This document shows positions 1-9,109 of a DNA stretch of 64,000 bases, piece by piece. The translations under genes and the position numbers were made by a program. Location of the stretch: contig NZ_CP107772.1 in NCBI RefSeq assembly GCF_036345155.1, positions 10,664,001 through 10,728,000 on the forward strand, given 5' to 3'. How positions within the stretch are numbered: position 1 is the stretch's first letter; each line of letters begins with the position of its first letter. The notes under the pieces are model-generated. The model did not search any database and was not told the origin of the DNA. It saw only the letters and a program-made list of their open reading frames with translations. The DNA is from Streptomyces sp. NBC_00582. GTDB taxonomy: Bacteria; Actinomycetota; Actinomycetes; Streptomycetales; Streptomycetaceae.

Positions 1-627
1 CAGCGAACCCTGGTAGCCGGCCCACGGGATGTCCGAGACGCGGATGACCTCGCCCGACTGGGGCGATTCGAGTCTCTTGCCGTTACCCAGGTAGAGGGCG
101 ACGTGGCTGAGTCCCTCGCCGAAGTACATGATGTCGCCCGGCAGCAGCGGAGCCTCGCCCTGCGCCTTGGTGAACCTGGTGTGCGCGTAGCCCGGGTTCT
201 GCCAGGTGGACTGCGTGGTGCGCTCGCTGATGATGTCCTGGCGGGTGGCCTTGTACCAGGCCCAGCGCACGAGGCCGATGCAGTCGAAGCTCCAGTACGT
301 CGGATCGTTGATGGACCTCGGGTCCGTGTCCAGCATGCCCTGGCTGGGTCCGGGCAGTCCTCCGGCGTGGCCGCCGCCCCAGGCGTACATCCAGCCGACG
401 TAGCGGCAGGCGACGTTGACGGCGTCCTGGGCGGCCGTGCTCGCTCCCGCCTTCAGCGGCGCACAGGTGTCGGCGGCCGGTGCGGCCGGTGCGGCGGTGG
501 CCGGTGCCGCCGTCGGCAGAGCCAGACAGGCGACGGCCACGGCGGCGGCGAGCAGCAGCCGCAGCGGCCGGAAGCGGCCGTGCGGTGTTCTGCCGCGGTC
601 ATGGACGCGTGGGTTGGCTCTTCTCAT
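1..627 (-). CDS. Secreted NlpC/P60 (C40) cell-wall hydrolase, partial
   Basis: Seen: 209 residues from an ATG at 627 run off the left edge. Residues 1-46 form a signal peptide (Arg-rich start, Leu/Ala-rich core, Ala-rich cleavage zone). The NlpC/P60 fold follows, with the nucleophile in FDCIGLVRWAWY (Cys116) and the second catalytic residue in LSHVALYLG (His175). A GGGGGAAC purine run precedes the ATG. Family knowledge: such enzymes cut peptidoglycan stem peptides (D-Glu to mDAP or similar) outside the cell. The catalytic His is followed by only about 34 visible residues, so the third polar residue may lie at the very end or beyond the edge. No N-terminal coiled coil is present, so this is a short single-domain version. 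Substrate is inferred only from the family. Confidence 0.9.
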   Translation of the reverse strand, partial: MRRANPRVHDRGRTPHGRFRPLRLLLAAAVAVACLALPTAAPATAAPAAPAADTCAPLKAGASTAAQDAVNVACRYVGWMYAWGGGHAGGLPGPSQGMLDTDPRSINDPTYWSFDCIGLVRWAWYKATRQDIISERTTQSTWQNPGYAHTRFTKAQGEAPLLPGDIMYFGEGLSHVALYLGNGKRLESPQSGEVIRVSDIPWAGYQGSL

Positions 628-1127
628 GTCGTTCCCCCGTTGTCTCCGGCCATGGTCGGTCGTCGCACAGCCGGCCGGCCGTGTGCCGTCGGCGTGGGTG
701 AAGCACCCACGGCGGTCGGCCCGGCGCCGTGAGAGCTGCCCACAGCAGCCTGCTGGCGGCGCGAGCCTCCTGTCGACGCACCGACGTTGCCCGGCCGAAC
801 GGGCAACGGGAAACCCCCGGGAAACCCGGCGAGCAGTGCGGTTGGCCGGCGCCCGTCCGTCGCGGGCGCGCATCCCTGCACCCCGCCGTCCCACCCGGCA
901 CGGGACGTCCCCCCGGAGCGCGCCGCGCCCGCCGGGGCCCGTCCCGACCGGGGCCGGCAGATGCGCCCCGGCCTACCTGGCGTCCTGCCGACCCACCATC
1001 TCGGTGGGCTCATCGAGTCCGTCAAGGGCCGCCTGAAAGGGCGCACAGCAACAGCACCGGCGCACCGCTCACCCGCTCGCCGGCCGCCCGCGATCCCTGA
1101 TGATCGCCGCCGCGGCCCACCCGCCGG
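628..1127. other. Intergenic, no supported gene
   Basis: About 500 bases of very GC-rich sequence. Open frames on both strands have Arg/Pro/Ala-rich translations without domain motifs. It should hold the promoter of the NlpC/P60 gene, but I cannot point to clear -35/-10 boxes. Confidence 0.5.
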
Positions 1128-1514
1128 TCATCGGGCCGGCATCCCTCCGTGGGGACTGTTGACCACGATCGGCAGGGACCCTTCAACGAGGTAGGGGTGC
1201 TCGGGAAAGTAGTCGATGTGGAGGTGACCACCGTCCTCGGCGGTGGCCATGCCCTCAAGGTTGGCTGCGAGAATCGCTCTCGCGCCGGGATCGCCGCTGA
1301 TCACCAGAACCTGCCGCGAGGCGTCCAGTTCGACCCGAACCCCGGGGCCGGAAGACTTCCTGACTTCGACCCCCGCCAAGGTGCCACCGTCCAGTGGCGG
1401 CGAGGAGCCGACGAACCCGTCACCCTCGGCCACCGCCCTCGCCAGGGCGGCCAGTTCCTCCGCCGAAGCGGTGAGATCCACTTCGCCGAACACGGGATCG
1501 GAAACCAGTCGCAC
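1128..1514 (-). CDS. Small conserved protein, possibly Imm32-like
   Basis: 128 residues from a GTG at 1514. An earlier in-frame GTG at 1523 overlaps the AAGGAG ribosome site itself, whereas the GTG at 1514 lies 8 bases after it, which decides the start. The protein is acidic with a C-terminal HLHIDYFPEHPYL motif followed by VVNSPHGG, a layout I associate with the Imm32 family of small immunity-like proteins in actinomycetes; this assignment is from memory and tentative. No signal peptide or membrane segment is seen. No toxin gene adjoins it: the flanks are about 500 bases without a gene on one side and about 370 on the other. If it is an immunity protein it is an orphan. Confidence 0.6.
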   Translation of the reverse strand: MRLVSDPVFGEVDLTASAEELAALARAVAEGDGFVGSSPPLDGGTLAGVEVRKSSGPGVRVELDASRQVLVISGDPGARAILAANLEGMATAEDGGHLHIDYFPEHPYLVEGSLPIVVNSPHGGMPAR

Positions 1515-1893
1515 GGGCGGCACTCCTTCACAGGCGGACCCTCATGATGCCGTCACACGTCGTCGGCCCCGCGCCCACCCCGGGCGAGCCGACCGAATAC
1601 GACCAGGCACATCGGATCCCCTGGGCGGCGCGGAGCCGACCTGGCCGCCGGGTCCCGCACCCGCGTGGACTCCGGCGGGCGGGGCACGGTGTTCGTGGAC
1701 ACCGACGCGACCCGGCCCGCGCCGCGGGCATGGACGGCCCGTGCCTGGAAAGTCCTGCGGGACTGCCGTCTCAAGAGGGACGGCGTTCACCAGGCCATGC
1801 GACGTCGTCCTGGATCACCCACGCCACCGTTGCAGGTCAGAAGCACTCTCCGTCGATGTGATGGCCTGGAGTATCAGGCTGGGTGGCTGAGGC
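1515..1893. other. Intergenic, no supported gene
   Basis: Open frames on both strands lack any recognisable motif. Nothing further seen. Confidence 0.45.
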
Positions 1894-2232
1894 TCAGCTG
1901 GCGCTGCCGACCAGCTTCCAGGGCTCGTGGTCGGCGTCGGCCCCGGTGCCCGGGGCACTGCCCTTCGTCTCCCACTTGGCCTTCCAGACCTTGCCGTTGC
2001 ACTTGACCATGGTCTGCTCGATCGGCTGGCTGGCCGGGAGGATCCGGCAGTAGTCCAGCGTCGTGCTGACCCGGTGGAACGTCGAACCGGCCGTCACCTG
2101 CCACTGGCCGCCCTGGGCCCGCACCGCCCAGCGCTTCCCCCACAGCCTGGAACACCCGGGCCCGCGCACCCCCGCGCCCGGGATACGAGAGCGGTCCCGG
2201 GCACAGCGTCCGCCCCCGGAATCCGCAGTCAC
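1894..2232 (-). pseudogene. Carbohydrate-binding (CBM5/12-like) C-terminal remnant
   Basis: The last ~40 codons read VKCNGKVWKAKWETKG...PWKLVG then stop at 1894. This is the aromatic pattern of a type-3 chitin-binding domain (Trp of the W-x-A-x-W strand and the terminal PW-x-L-x-G). The frame opens at a GTG at 2232, but the first ~45 codons are Arg/Gly-rich, lack a signal peptide and do not look coding. I read it as the 3-prime end of a chitinase or similar secreted enzyme whose catalytic part was lost. A short functional secreted protein is less likely. Confidence 0.4.
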
Positions 2233-2364
2233 GGCGCCCGAATAGGACCACCGGGGCCCGCCCGGCCACCCTGCGGGTAAAGAGCCTTGACGAGGCAGAG
2301 AAAATGCGTACCCTTTTGTTCTGCAGGGGCCCGGCAGACCTACCGCCCCTCCGTTGAACCCATG

Positions 2365-2483
2365 AGATGGCGAACCGCCCGACGGCTCGCCATCTTGTCA
2401 TTCCAGCAGCGATGAAGTAAGCTGTTTACAGCAACAGACAAGAAATCGAGGCGCGTCCGCGCCCTAGTCCTGGCATACCCCTG
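2365..2483 (+). promoter_or_regulatory. Structured 5-prime leader, possible attenuator
   Basis: A perfect 9-bp hairpin (AGATGGCGA at 2365-2373 with TCGCCATCT at 2387-2395) overlaps TCTTGTC (2393-2399). TCTTGTC can instead pair with GACAAGA (2437-2443), enclosing a GCTGT/ACAGC mini-hairpin. These pairings are mutually exclusive and lead directly into the terminator at 2484-2519. Position and competing stems are seen; a regulatory role is inferred. Confidence 0.4.
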
Positions 2484-2519
2484 CCCGGGCGAGCAGAAGG
2501 CTCGTTCCCGGGATTTTTT
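2484..2519 (+). terminator. Intrinsic terminator just upstream of the 2542 gene
   Basis: CCCGGGCGAGC pairs with GCTCGTTCCCGGG (stem with a 2-base bulge, short AGAAG loop) and is followed by six T. It ends only 11 bases before the ribosome site of the next gene on the same strand, so no promoter fits between them. It is therefore either an attenuator in the leader of that gene or must be read through. Confidence 0.7.
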
Positions 2520-2541
2520 ATACCCAAAATGAGGAGCTGAA

Positions 2542-2916
2542 TTGGATATTTTCGGCATGGTCAAGTGTGAGAGCGCGACGATGGCGGACAGCAGTGAACC
2601 CACCCCCGAAAGGGCATCTGACCTGCACTTCTATCGTGAAAAGGAGGAGGTGTCCTCCCGGCTCGATAGCGACGTTCCCGTCTCGTCCCAGAGTGTGGGG
2701 GAGCGGGAGGAGCGTTTGGCGCGTCTTCAGGACAGAGCGGCGTGGGTGACTCTCGCGGCAGCGTCAATTCCGCTTTTCCTGGCGCTCCTCGGTCCTTCTC
2801 AGGCCACTGAAGAAAAGGTACAGGTCGACGTAACCGTTGTCGTCGTCGAGAACCATGTCGCAGTGAATCCTGAATATGCGGTGAAGGCTCAAATTGAGGA
2901 GGAGATGGCGAAGTAA
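2542..2916 (+). CDS. Small single-pass membrane protein, unknown
   Basis: 124 residues from a TTG at 2542. GAGGAG at 2531-2536 lies 5 bases upstream and decides this over the internal ATG at 2557. Residues 1-65 are polar and charged (Glu-rich, probably helical). Residues 67-86 form one membrane helix (WVTLAAASIPLFLALL). A Val-rich segment and an acidic tail follow. No family recognised. Base composition is noticeably less GC-rich than its neighbours, with A/T-ending codons, suggesting recent acquisition. The unit is closed by terminators on both sides (2484-2519 and 2941-2966). Confidence 0.65.
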   Translation: MDIFGMVKCESATMADSSEPTPERASDLHFYREKEEVSSRLDSDVPVSSQSVGEREERLARLQDRAAWVTLAAASIPLFLALLGPSQATEEKVQVDVTVVVVENHVAVNPEYAVKAQIEEEMAK

Positions 2917-2940
2917 CCGAGACGGTCTTTTCTGTAATGT

Positions 2941-2966
2941 CGCCGGGCGCCGCTCGGCGTTTTTTG
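2941..2966 (+). terminator. Intrinsic terminator
   Basis: CGCCGGG (2941-2947) pairs with CTCGGCG (2953-2959) around a 5-base loop, followed by a six-T tract. It lies 24 bases after the stop of the small membrane protein gene. Confidence 0.8.
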
Positions 2967-3413
2967 TTTGCCTTTTCCCGGGAGAGGCTCCGCAGGCCCC
3001 GGGTGCCCGTCCCCGGCCGCGCCTGCGGGGCAGACGGTCCGCGCGGCAGGGCGCCTGCCAGTCCCCCCGAAAGGGAGAGGGCGCTGCCGGCGTCGCGGCG
3101 GCCTGGCGCGGCCCCGGCCGCGGACCCGTGCGACCCTCACGCCCGGGCCCCACTGGGATTGCGCCACAAGGCTCTTGACGCCCCGCACGCAGCCCCCGGC
3201 TGCCGGGCGCATGTCTGTCTGCCCGTCGGCTGGCCGGTGCGTGACCGTGCGCGGCCTGGTGGCGCCCTCAACACCGTTGCGGCAACAGCTAATCACTCAG
3301 ATCGAGTTGAGTATCTGCACTCATCTCAGGCACCCCCTTGCACGGCGACTATGGATGCAGCGGAGCAGCCAGGAGCGCTGCCCGGTCCAGCCGACAAAAT
3401 TTGGAGACTCTCA
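2967..3413. other. Intergenic, no supported gene
   Basis: About 450 GC-rich bases. A long frame runs through into the DUF5707 gene, but its first ~160 codons show no domain or signal. It presumably carries the promoter of that gene; no clear boxes seen. Confidence 0.45.
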
Positions 3414-3866
3414 ATGTCGCGACGTATGGCTCTGTCCGCTGCCGCCGGTGCCGTAGTCCTCGCCGGCGCCGGCGCCTTCGCTCTCGCCCACGCCGACGAA
3501 CAGCCTCCGGCACTGGCCGACAGCACCGCCCGCTACACCGCTCCCGACAAGGACCGCGACGGCACGCTCACCTTCGTCACCGACGTCACCGCGTCCTCGG
3601 GCGTCAAGGACGTGAAGGTCCTGGCGTGGCCCGAGAACTCATCCCTCGCCAAGCAGAAGCTGACCACCAAGGACATGGCTGCCGCGGAATCCGCCACCTG
3701 CAAGCCCGCCGGCCACGACTCCGCACGCTGCACCTACACACTCACCCTCACCAGCAGCGACGCCGACTCATCCCCCGGCGGCCTCTGGCACATCGCCGTC
3801 CTGGCCACCGCCGAGGACGGCTCCACCACCCTGGACAGGGAGGCGGCCGACTTCACGGTCGAATAG
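3414..3866 (+). CDS. Exported DUF5707-type protein
   Basis: 150 residues from an ATG at 3414 preceded by GGAG. A Sec signal peptide (Arg-Arg start, long Ala/Gly/Val core, probable cleavage after AHA-D near residue 25) is followed by a compact domain. That domain carries TARYTAP, SGVKDVKVLAWP and a Cys pair near CKPAGHDSARCTY, which match my memory of streptomycete DUF5707 proteins. The two Cys likely form a disulfide. Function of the family is unknown. The reading frame stays open far upstream (to 2937), but only this start gives a signal peptide and ribosome site. Confidence 0.8.
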   Translation: MSRRMALSAAAGAVVLAGAGAFALAHADEQPPALADSTARYTAPDKDRDGTLTFVTDVTASSGVKDVKVLAWPENSSLAKQKLTTKDMAAAESATCKPAGHDSARCTYTLTLTSSDADSSPGGLWHIAVLATAEDGSTTLDREAADFTVE

Positions 3867-4230
3867 CCCGAGAGTTCGTCGGGTTGTGCCTCGGCCGCAG
3901 AGGGCCGGGTGCCGTCAGGGCGGCCGGCGCTGCCGGGTGATCGTGGCGGCGATGACGTCGGCGGGTGTGGTGGCCGGGGCGGCTGAGGAGACGGCGCACA
4001 TCTCCGGTGTGGCCGAGATGCTGTGTCAGGTCCTGAAGACAAGCTGAGCGTGCCTTCGGTGCAGGTCAGTGCGACTTGGAACGGGTGCCGCCATGTCAAG
4101 CCGTGACCGGAGGCGATCGCCGCACTCACTGGCCTGCTCGCGCCGGGTGACAGTCTCTCTGAGCGTCGGAAAAGGGGCCAGCACGGCCTCGTCAGGCCTG
4201 CCGGGGCGGCGGGTTGCCCGCGGATGGCGA
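3867..4230. other. Intergenic between convergent genes
   Basis: About 360 bases between two converging genes. No hairpin with a T tract and no convincing frame were found. Confidence 0.45.
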
Positions 4231-5097
4231 TTACGCGTCCTGCACCTGCCCGGCCGTGGCGGACCAACTGGCGAGTAGCTTCAGGCCGTCCTCCGCGGCG
4301 GTTTCGGGGGGCGCGCTGTAGACGACAACACTCAGGCCGCTTTCGTCCGGCAGGCTCATGGTCTCCTGATCGAGTTCCAGTTCGCCGACGAGAGGATGAT
4401 TGAGGCGTTTGGTGCTCTCCCGGAAGACATGCACGTCGTGCGAGCCCCACATCACGCGGAAGGCGTCGCTGCGGGTGGACAGTTCACCGATCAGGTTCGA
4501 CAGCTCCCGGTCGTAGGGGTTTTTCCCCGCCTCGATGCGCAGCGCGCCCACGGCGAAGCGAGCCATGCGCTCCCAGTCGGTGTAGAACCGCCTGGCCGCG
4601 GAGTTGAAGAACGCGAACCGGGCGACGTTCGCCCCGCATGTCGGGTCGGCATACATCTCCGAGTACAGGGCCCGGCCCAACGAGTTGGCGGCCAGCGCAT
4701 CGAGGCGGTTGTTCATCACGTACGCCGGCAGCTCCGGCATGCCATCGACGATCCGCGCCACACTCGGCCGCACCGTCGATCGGCTTTCTGGCCGCGGTAC
4801 CCGCGTTCGCGGCGCCGGTCCGGCAGCGCGGGCGAGGTCGTACAGGTACATGCGCTCGGTGGCGTCCAGCCGCAAGGCGCGGGCGAGGGCGTCGAGCACA
4901 CTGTCGGAGACCCCCTGGAGGCTGCCGCGCTCCAGGCGCGTGTAGTACTCGACGCTCACGCCGGCGAGTGCGGCGACCTCCCCCCTGCGCAGCCCGGACA
5001 CCCGGCGCCGACCGTACGTCGGCAGACCGGCCTGCTCCGGGGTGATCTTGTCGCGTCGGGAGCGGAGGAATGCGCTGACTGCGTCCCGGTTGTCCAT
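4231..5097 (-). CDS. XRE-family regulator with MmyB-like ligand domain
   Basis: 288 residues. The N-terminal helix-turn-helix (about residues 30-65, GLRRGEVAALAGVSVEYYTRLERG) and the long C-terminal half are typical of the large streptomycete XRE/MmyB-like family. In that family the C-terminal domain binds a small, often lipid-like ligand. It is divergent from the SnoaL-like gene at 5282 with about 180 bases between starts. In many streptomycetes such pairs form a regulator and its single target, which I infer here. No other operon partner. Confidence 0.88.
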   Translation of the reverse strand: MDNRDAVSAFLRSRRDKITPEQAGLPTYGRRRVSGLRRGEVAALAGVSVEYYTRLERGSLQGVSDSVLDALARALRLDATERMYLYDLARAAGPAPRTRVPRPESRSTVRPSVARIVDGMPELPAYVMNNRLDALAANSLGRALYSEMYADPTCGANVARFAFFNSAARRFYTDWERMARFAVGALRIEAGKNPYDRELSNLIGELSTRSDAFRVMWGSHDVHVFRESTKRLNHPLVGELELDQETMSLPDESGLSVVVYSAPPETAAEDGLKLLASWSATAGQVQDA

Positions 5098-5281
5098 GAG
5101 ACCAGGGTAGGCAGGCTGCGCGACAGATGAGGGGCCCTGCCAGTACCCCTCACAGCAAGAACTCCCCCGTCACGCCCGTCTCGCGTTGCATGGTCCGTGC
5201 CCCGATCCCCCGGGGCCCGACCGGCGCGAGGACGCACGCGCCCCGGTCGGCAGCACCTGAACACTGATGAGGACCCACCAG

Positions 5282-5716
5282 ATGAGCAACCAGATCGAGA
5301 CGGTGACGGAGAGCCCCGCGGATGTCGTGCGAGGGCTGTATGACGCGTTGACCAAAGGCGACGTGCCGGGTGTCCTGGCCAAGCTCGCCCCCGAGGTGAT
5401 CGTCGATGAGCCGGACCAGCTCCCCTACGGCGGCGTGCACCAGGGCCGCGAGGTGTTCGTGCAGTCGATCCTCGGCACGATGATGGCCCACGCCAACGTC
5501 GCCATTACCGACGCCGAGGTGTTCGAGGGCCCGGCGGGCGTCATCGGAACGCTCACCGGAACGCTCACAGCCCACACCACCGGCGAGAAGTTCCCGCTGA
5601 CCATGGTCGAGATCCACCAGGTCGAGGACGGCATGGTCCGCAAGATCGACGTCTACACCAAGAACCCCCACGAACTCGCCGCGTTCTACACACGCGCCGA
5701 AGCGGGCACCCGCTGA
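5282..5716 (+). CDS. SnoaL-like (NTF2-fold) protein
   Basis: 144 residues. The start is the ATG at 5282, with GAGGA at 5269-5273 eight bases upstream; the in-frame ATG at 5267 overlaps that site. The sequence shows the NTF2/SnoaL fold pattern: N-terminal helix VVRGLYDALTKGDVPG, then VIVDEPDQLPYGGVHQGRE and a C-terminal MVEIHQVEDGMVRKIDVYT strand pair. Members bind small hydrophobic molecules or catalyse ring closure or isomerisation; the actual reaction cannot be read from sequence. Divergent to an XRE regulator that probably controls it. Confidence 0.85.
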   Translation: MSNQIETVTESPADVVRGLYDALTKGDVPGVLAKLAPEVIVDEPDQLPYGGVHQGREVFVQSILGTMMAHANVAITDAEVFEGPAGVIGTLTGTLTAHTTGEKFPLTMVEIHQVEDGMVRKIDVYTKNPHELAAFYTRAEAGTR

Positions 5717-6882
5717 CCACGACACTCGTCGGGCCTTCCAGCGGTGCACGCGGAGACCCGCTGCGCTGAGGCCATCGGGTGGTCGGCAGCCATCCGCACC
5801 CGTCGTACGGGGTGCAGGCATGCGCAGGGACGGAGTGCCCCGGCTACGGCTGGTCGTGACCACCGACGACGACTCGGGGCCGCGCTTGGATCGCGGGTGC
5901 GATGGCCCGCTGATGCCTCCGGCGAAGGCCACGGCGGTCTTCTGTCCGTCCGCTTGCCGGCCGCGGCACCGGCGGCGGATGCGGCGGACGCGGACGAGGA
6001 CCCAGGCGACCCAGGGCGGTGGGACGTCCAACTGTCCTGAGTGCGGGCCGTCCTGGACGGTCGGGATTGAACGTCCTGCCTCGGCAACCCACTGCTCTGC
6101 TGCCTCCCGCCTGCCGCAAACGGGCCAGGCACGGCCAGCGCGCGGCGGACGCCGGATCGTGAGCCCGCATATACGGCGGCTGTCACAGTGCCTCACGGTG
6201 GGGCCGTGCGCCCCGACGCTTTCCTGGCGCCGGTCGGATGGTGCGAAGCGACGGCGTCACCGGAGGACAGCCCGTGCAGGTAGAGCGGGGGAAGGGGCTC
6301 GCTGATCCTCGGCGACTTCCGGCACCAGGGGGCCAGGATCTGCGACGAGAACCGCTTGCGCTCGCCGGCACCCGACTGATGTCCCGGCGGAGGTCGCCGA
6401 CTACCTCGCCAACAGCTCGACATCGAGGACGCCTCCACGGCCGCCGGGCCCATCCCGGTCAAGGCGCCGCGCGTGAACGACAAGCGTGTCGACGCGCCCG
6501 AAAGTCCAGGCTTCGGCGGTGGAGGACCGACGTCGACGCCATGTGAGCGGAATGCTGACGAAGGCGGTCAGGCGCGTCACGCGACGGTCATCTGGCCAGC
6601 GGAGGACGTTCCCCGGAGAGGGATGACCTTGCGACTGATTCTGAGCTCACGGAAAAGGAGACATCCGATGATTCACGACGAAGGGAGGGCCGCGATAAGT
6701 CCCTAATCGACCGCTTTGCTGAAGGTGTGTTGGGTATGTCGTGGTGTGCCTGAGGGGGCGTCAGGTCACGAATCCGAGAAATCATCGGAGGGATCTTGCC
6801 GGTCTTGGTTACTTGGCCCTAACGTCCTCGCCACGTATCGAGACATCCGATGACAGGCCCCCTCCTTGAGAAGAGCGCTTGC
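5717..6882. other. Long stretch without a supported gene
   Basis: About 1.17 kb. Overlapping frames on both strands have low-complexity Arg/Pro translations. Near 6590-6730 an acidic frame ending in a stop looks faintly coding but has no start or motif. Probably decayed DNA; nothing identifiable. Confidence 0.4.
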
Positions 6883-7917
6883 ATGAAGTCCCACCATCTG
6901 CGTGTCGTTGCCGTCGTTGCCGGAGCCGTACTGCTTGCAGGAGCCGCCACGGCGTGCAACCGCGGCAGCGACACCGCCGACAAGCCCACGATCGGCATCG
7001 ACCTGCCGCGTGCCGACTCCGACTTCTGGAACTCCTATTCCCGGTACATGAGGCGAGAGGCCTCCGCCCTGGACATCGACACCTTGCCGACCAGCAACTC
7101 CCGAAACGACGTCACCAAGTTGGCGGCGAATGCCCAGGCCTTCGAGTCCATTGGCGCCGATGCCATCATCATGGCACCGCAGGACACCGGTGCCATCGCC
7201 TCCACTCTCGACCAACTGGCGAGCAAGCACATCCCGGTGGTGAGTGTGGACACTCGGCCCGACAGGGGCAAGGTCTACATGGTGGTGCGGGCTGACAACA
7301 GGGCCTACGGCACCAAGGCCTGCGAGTTCCTCGGCAAGCAACTCGGCGGCAAGGGCAAGGTTGCCGAACTCCAGGGTGCGCTGGATTCCATCAACGGGCG
7401 TGACCGCTCGGAGGCGTTCGCCGCCTGCATGAAGAGGAACTTCCCCGACATCACCGTCTACCCCCTGCCCACCGACTGGGACGGCTCGGTCGCCTTCAAC
7501 AAACTGCAGACCCTGCTGGCTCAGCACCCGGACATCAAGGGCATCTACATGCAGGCGGGCGGTGTCTTTCTGCAGCCAACCCTGTCCCTGCTCGAGCAGA
7601 AGGGCCTGCTCAAGCCTGCGGGCACCGCGGGGCACGTCGTGATTGTCTCGAACGACGGCATCCCGCAGGAGTTTGCCGCGATCCGCAGGGGTGACATCGA
7701 CGCCACCGTCTCACAACCCGCTGATCTCTACGCCAAGTACGCTCTCTACTACGCCAAAGCGGCGGCGTCGGGCAGGACGTTCAAGGCCGGGCCCACGAAG
7801 CACGGTTCCACCATCGTCCAGCTGCCCAACGGGCTGGAGGATCAGCTGCCCGCGCCACTGGTGACCAAGGCGAACGTGGATGACAGCTCCCTGTGGGGCA
7901 ACAACATCCCCCAATGA
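6883..7917 (+). CDS. Sugar-type ABC solute-binding lipoprotein, orphan
   Basis: 344 residues from the ATG at 6883. The signal peptide ends in a lipobox-like LLAGAATAC (Cys24), so the protein is likely a lipoprotein on the outer face of the membrane. The rest is the periplasmic-binding-protein fold 4 type: IGIDLPRADSDFWNSYSRYM, IIMAPQDTGAIASTLDQL, VVSVDTRP and VVIVSNDGIPQEFAAIRRGDIDATVSQP. These features belong to ribose/galactose-type binding proteins. No permease or ATPase gene lies on either side, which is unusual; it may serve a transporter elsewhere or act as a sensor. Ligand unknown. Confidence 0.9.
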   Translation: MKSHHLRVVAVVAGAVLLAGAATACNRGSDTADKPTIGIDLPRADSDFWNSYSRYMRREASALDIDTLPTSNSRNDVTKLAANAQAFESIGADAIIMAPQDTGAIASTLDQLASKHIPVVSVDTRPDRGKVYMVVRADNRAYGTKACEFLGKQLGGKGKVAELQGALDSINGRDRSEAFAACMKRNFPDITVYPLPTDWDGSVAFNKLQTLLAQHPDIKGIYMQAGGVFLQPTLSLLEQKGLLKPAGTAGHVVIVSNDGIPQEFAAIRRGDIDATVSQPADLYAKYALYYAKAAASGRTFKAGPTKHGSTIVQLPNGLEDQLPAPLVTKANVDDSSLWGNNIPQ

Positions 7918-8133
7918 TCCGCGGCCCGCGCTCCGACTCCCACGAGCGTGCAGCCGATACATCCAACGCTCACGGAACTTGCGCCAGACCCCAGATCAAA
8001 CCGTTGATGCCACAGGTTGGGAGCCAGCGCGGCGACGACCGCACCCGTAGCAACCGCTTCAGCGCTGAACACTTCGCGAAGAACCCGCTGCAGACGGTCG
8101 CGAGCTGGCAGGTCGGCAACGACGAAAGGCGGA

Positions 8134-8922
8134 TCAGCGGGCCGGCTCAGACGTGCCTCGCGCCTGGTCGCGGCCGGCGACCACCAGGTATCCATCGCTC
8201 TCGGGGTCGAAGGTGGTGGACTGCACCGTGAGCCCGACACTCCGCAACTGCGTTACGAGGTCCTCGTACCGGTAGGGCCAGATGGACAACCGCTCCGAGC
8301 AGGCTCGCACTGCCCCATCCGGCTCGATCTGGGCGACCACGATCTCGAGGAAGTGTTCCTGCTCCCAGCGCTGCTCGATCTGCCAGTAGTAGCTGACGAC
8401 CGCATCGCGGTCGTTGCGGCGGATGAGTCGATCGCGGACGTCTACCCGTGAGCCGGCGGAGCGCACGAGCTCCCAGTTGCGTGACGTGAGCACGAGGCGT
8501 CCGCCCGGATTCAGCAGCCGCGACATCGCTTCCAGGGCGGTCAGGCGCCCGGCTGCGCCCTCAGCGTGCCCGAGCGAGTTGCCGACGCAGAACACCAGGT
8601 CGAACGTGGAGTCCTCCAGGTGGTCGGGCAGTTCGTCCCAGCTCGCGCGGAGGGCTCGAAGCGAGACACCCTGCTCGTCGGCGGCTTTCTCGGTCCGGCG
8701 AACCATCCCATTGCTGGCGTCTGCGGCGACCACGTCAAGGCCAAGACTCGCGAGACCGACGGCGAGCTGGCCGGTTCCACACGCGCAGTCGAGGACGCGC
8801 GCGTTGGGCGGCAGAGAGCCCACGACATCGCTGTAGTAAACCGCGGCTGCCTGGGCGGGGGTCAACCTGTCGTCCCCGATCAGCCACTCGTATACGTCGG
8901 AAAGCGCCCCATAACCAGCCAC
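8134..8922 (-). CDS. Class I SAM-dependent methyltransferase
   Basis: 262 residues from a GTG at 8922. A perfect GGAGGT lies 6 bases upstream (8929-8934), so I prefer this to the GTG at 8949. Motif I is VLDCACGTGQLAVGL, followed by VVAADASNGMVRR, FDLVFCVGNSLGHAEG and LLNPGGRLVLTSRN, all standard Rossmann methyltransferase elements. The C-terminal part with Tyr/Trp-rich strands resembles the glycine/sarcosine N-methyltransferase-like group. Substrate cannot be assigned; no biosynthetic neighbours. Confidence 0.85.
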   Translation of the reverse strand: MAGYGALSDVYEWLIGDDRLTPAQAAAVYYSDVVGSLPPNARVLDCACGTGQLAVGLASLGLDVVAADASNGMVRRTEKAADEQGVSLRALRASWDELPDHLEDSTFDLVFCVGNSLGHAEGAAGRLTALEAMSRLLNPGGRLVLTSRNWELVRSAGSRVDVRDRLIRRNDRDAVVSYYWQIEQRWEQEHFLEIVVAQIEPDGAVRACSERLSIWPYRYEDLVTQLRSVGLTVQSTTFDPESDGYLVVAGRDQARGTSEPAR

Positions 8923-9109
8923 CGCGATACCTCCATCACTCGACGACACGCGGGCTGGACCGCGCCTGCGATTCGGGCCTTGCGCCTCGCACTGTGCCGG
9001 GCCGCGTCAGCGAAGCATCGAGCAGGACCCAACCACTTCCGGCCGCTGAGACTCCACCGGATTTCGTGGGAAACCGTGAGGTTCCCCCGAGATGCGGGGA
9101 AAGGTGACA

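Noticed and set aside
2484..2519. Possible tRNA T-arm (GGCTCGTTCCC) near 2500
   Set aside because: No acceptor, D- or anticodon arms fit around it; the stem followed by six T is a terminator.
5150..6196. Long minus-strand open frame of 348 codons over the SnoaL-like gene
   Set aside because: It is antisense to a well-supported gene and its translation is Arg/Gly/Val-rich without motifs; such mirror frames are normal at this GC content.
6590..6724. Acidic plus-strand frame ending at ~6724
   Set aside because: No start codon in context and no motif; could be chance in a less GC-rich patch.
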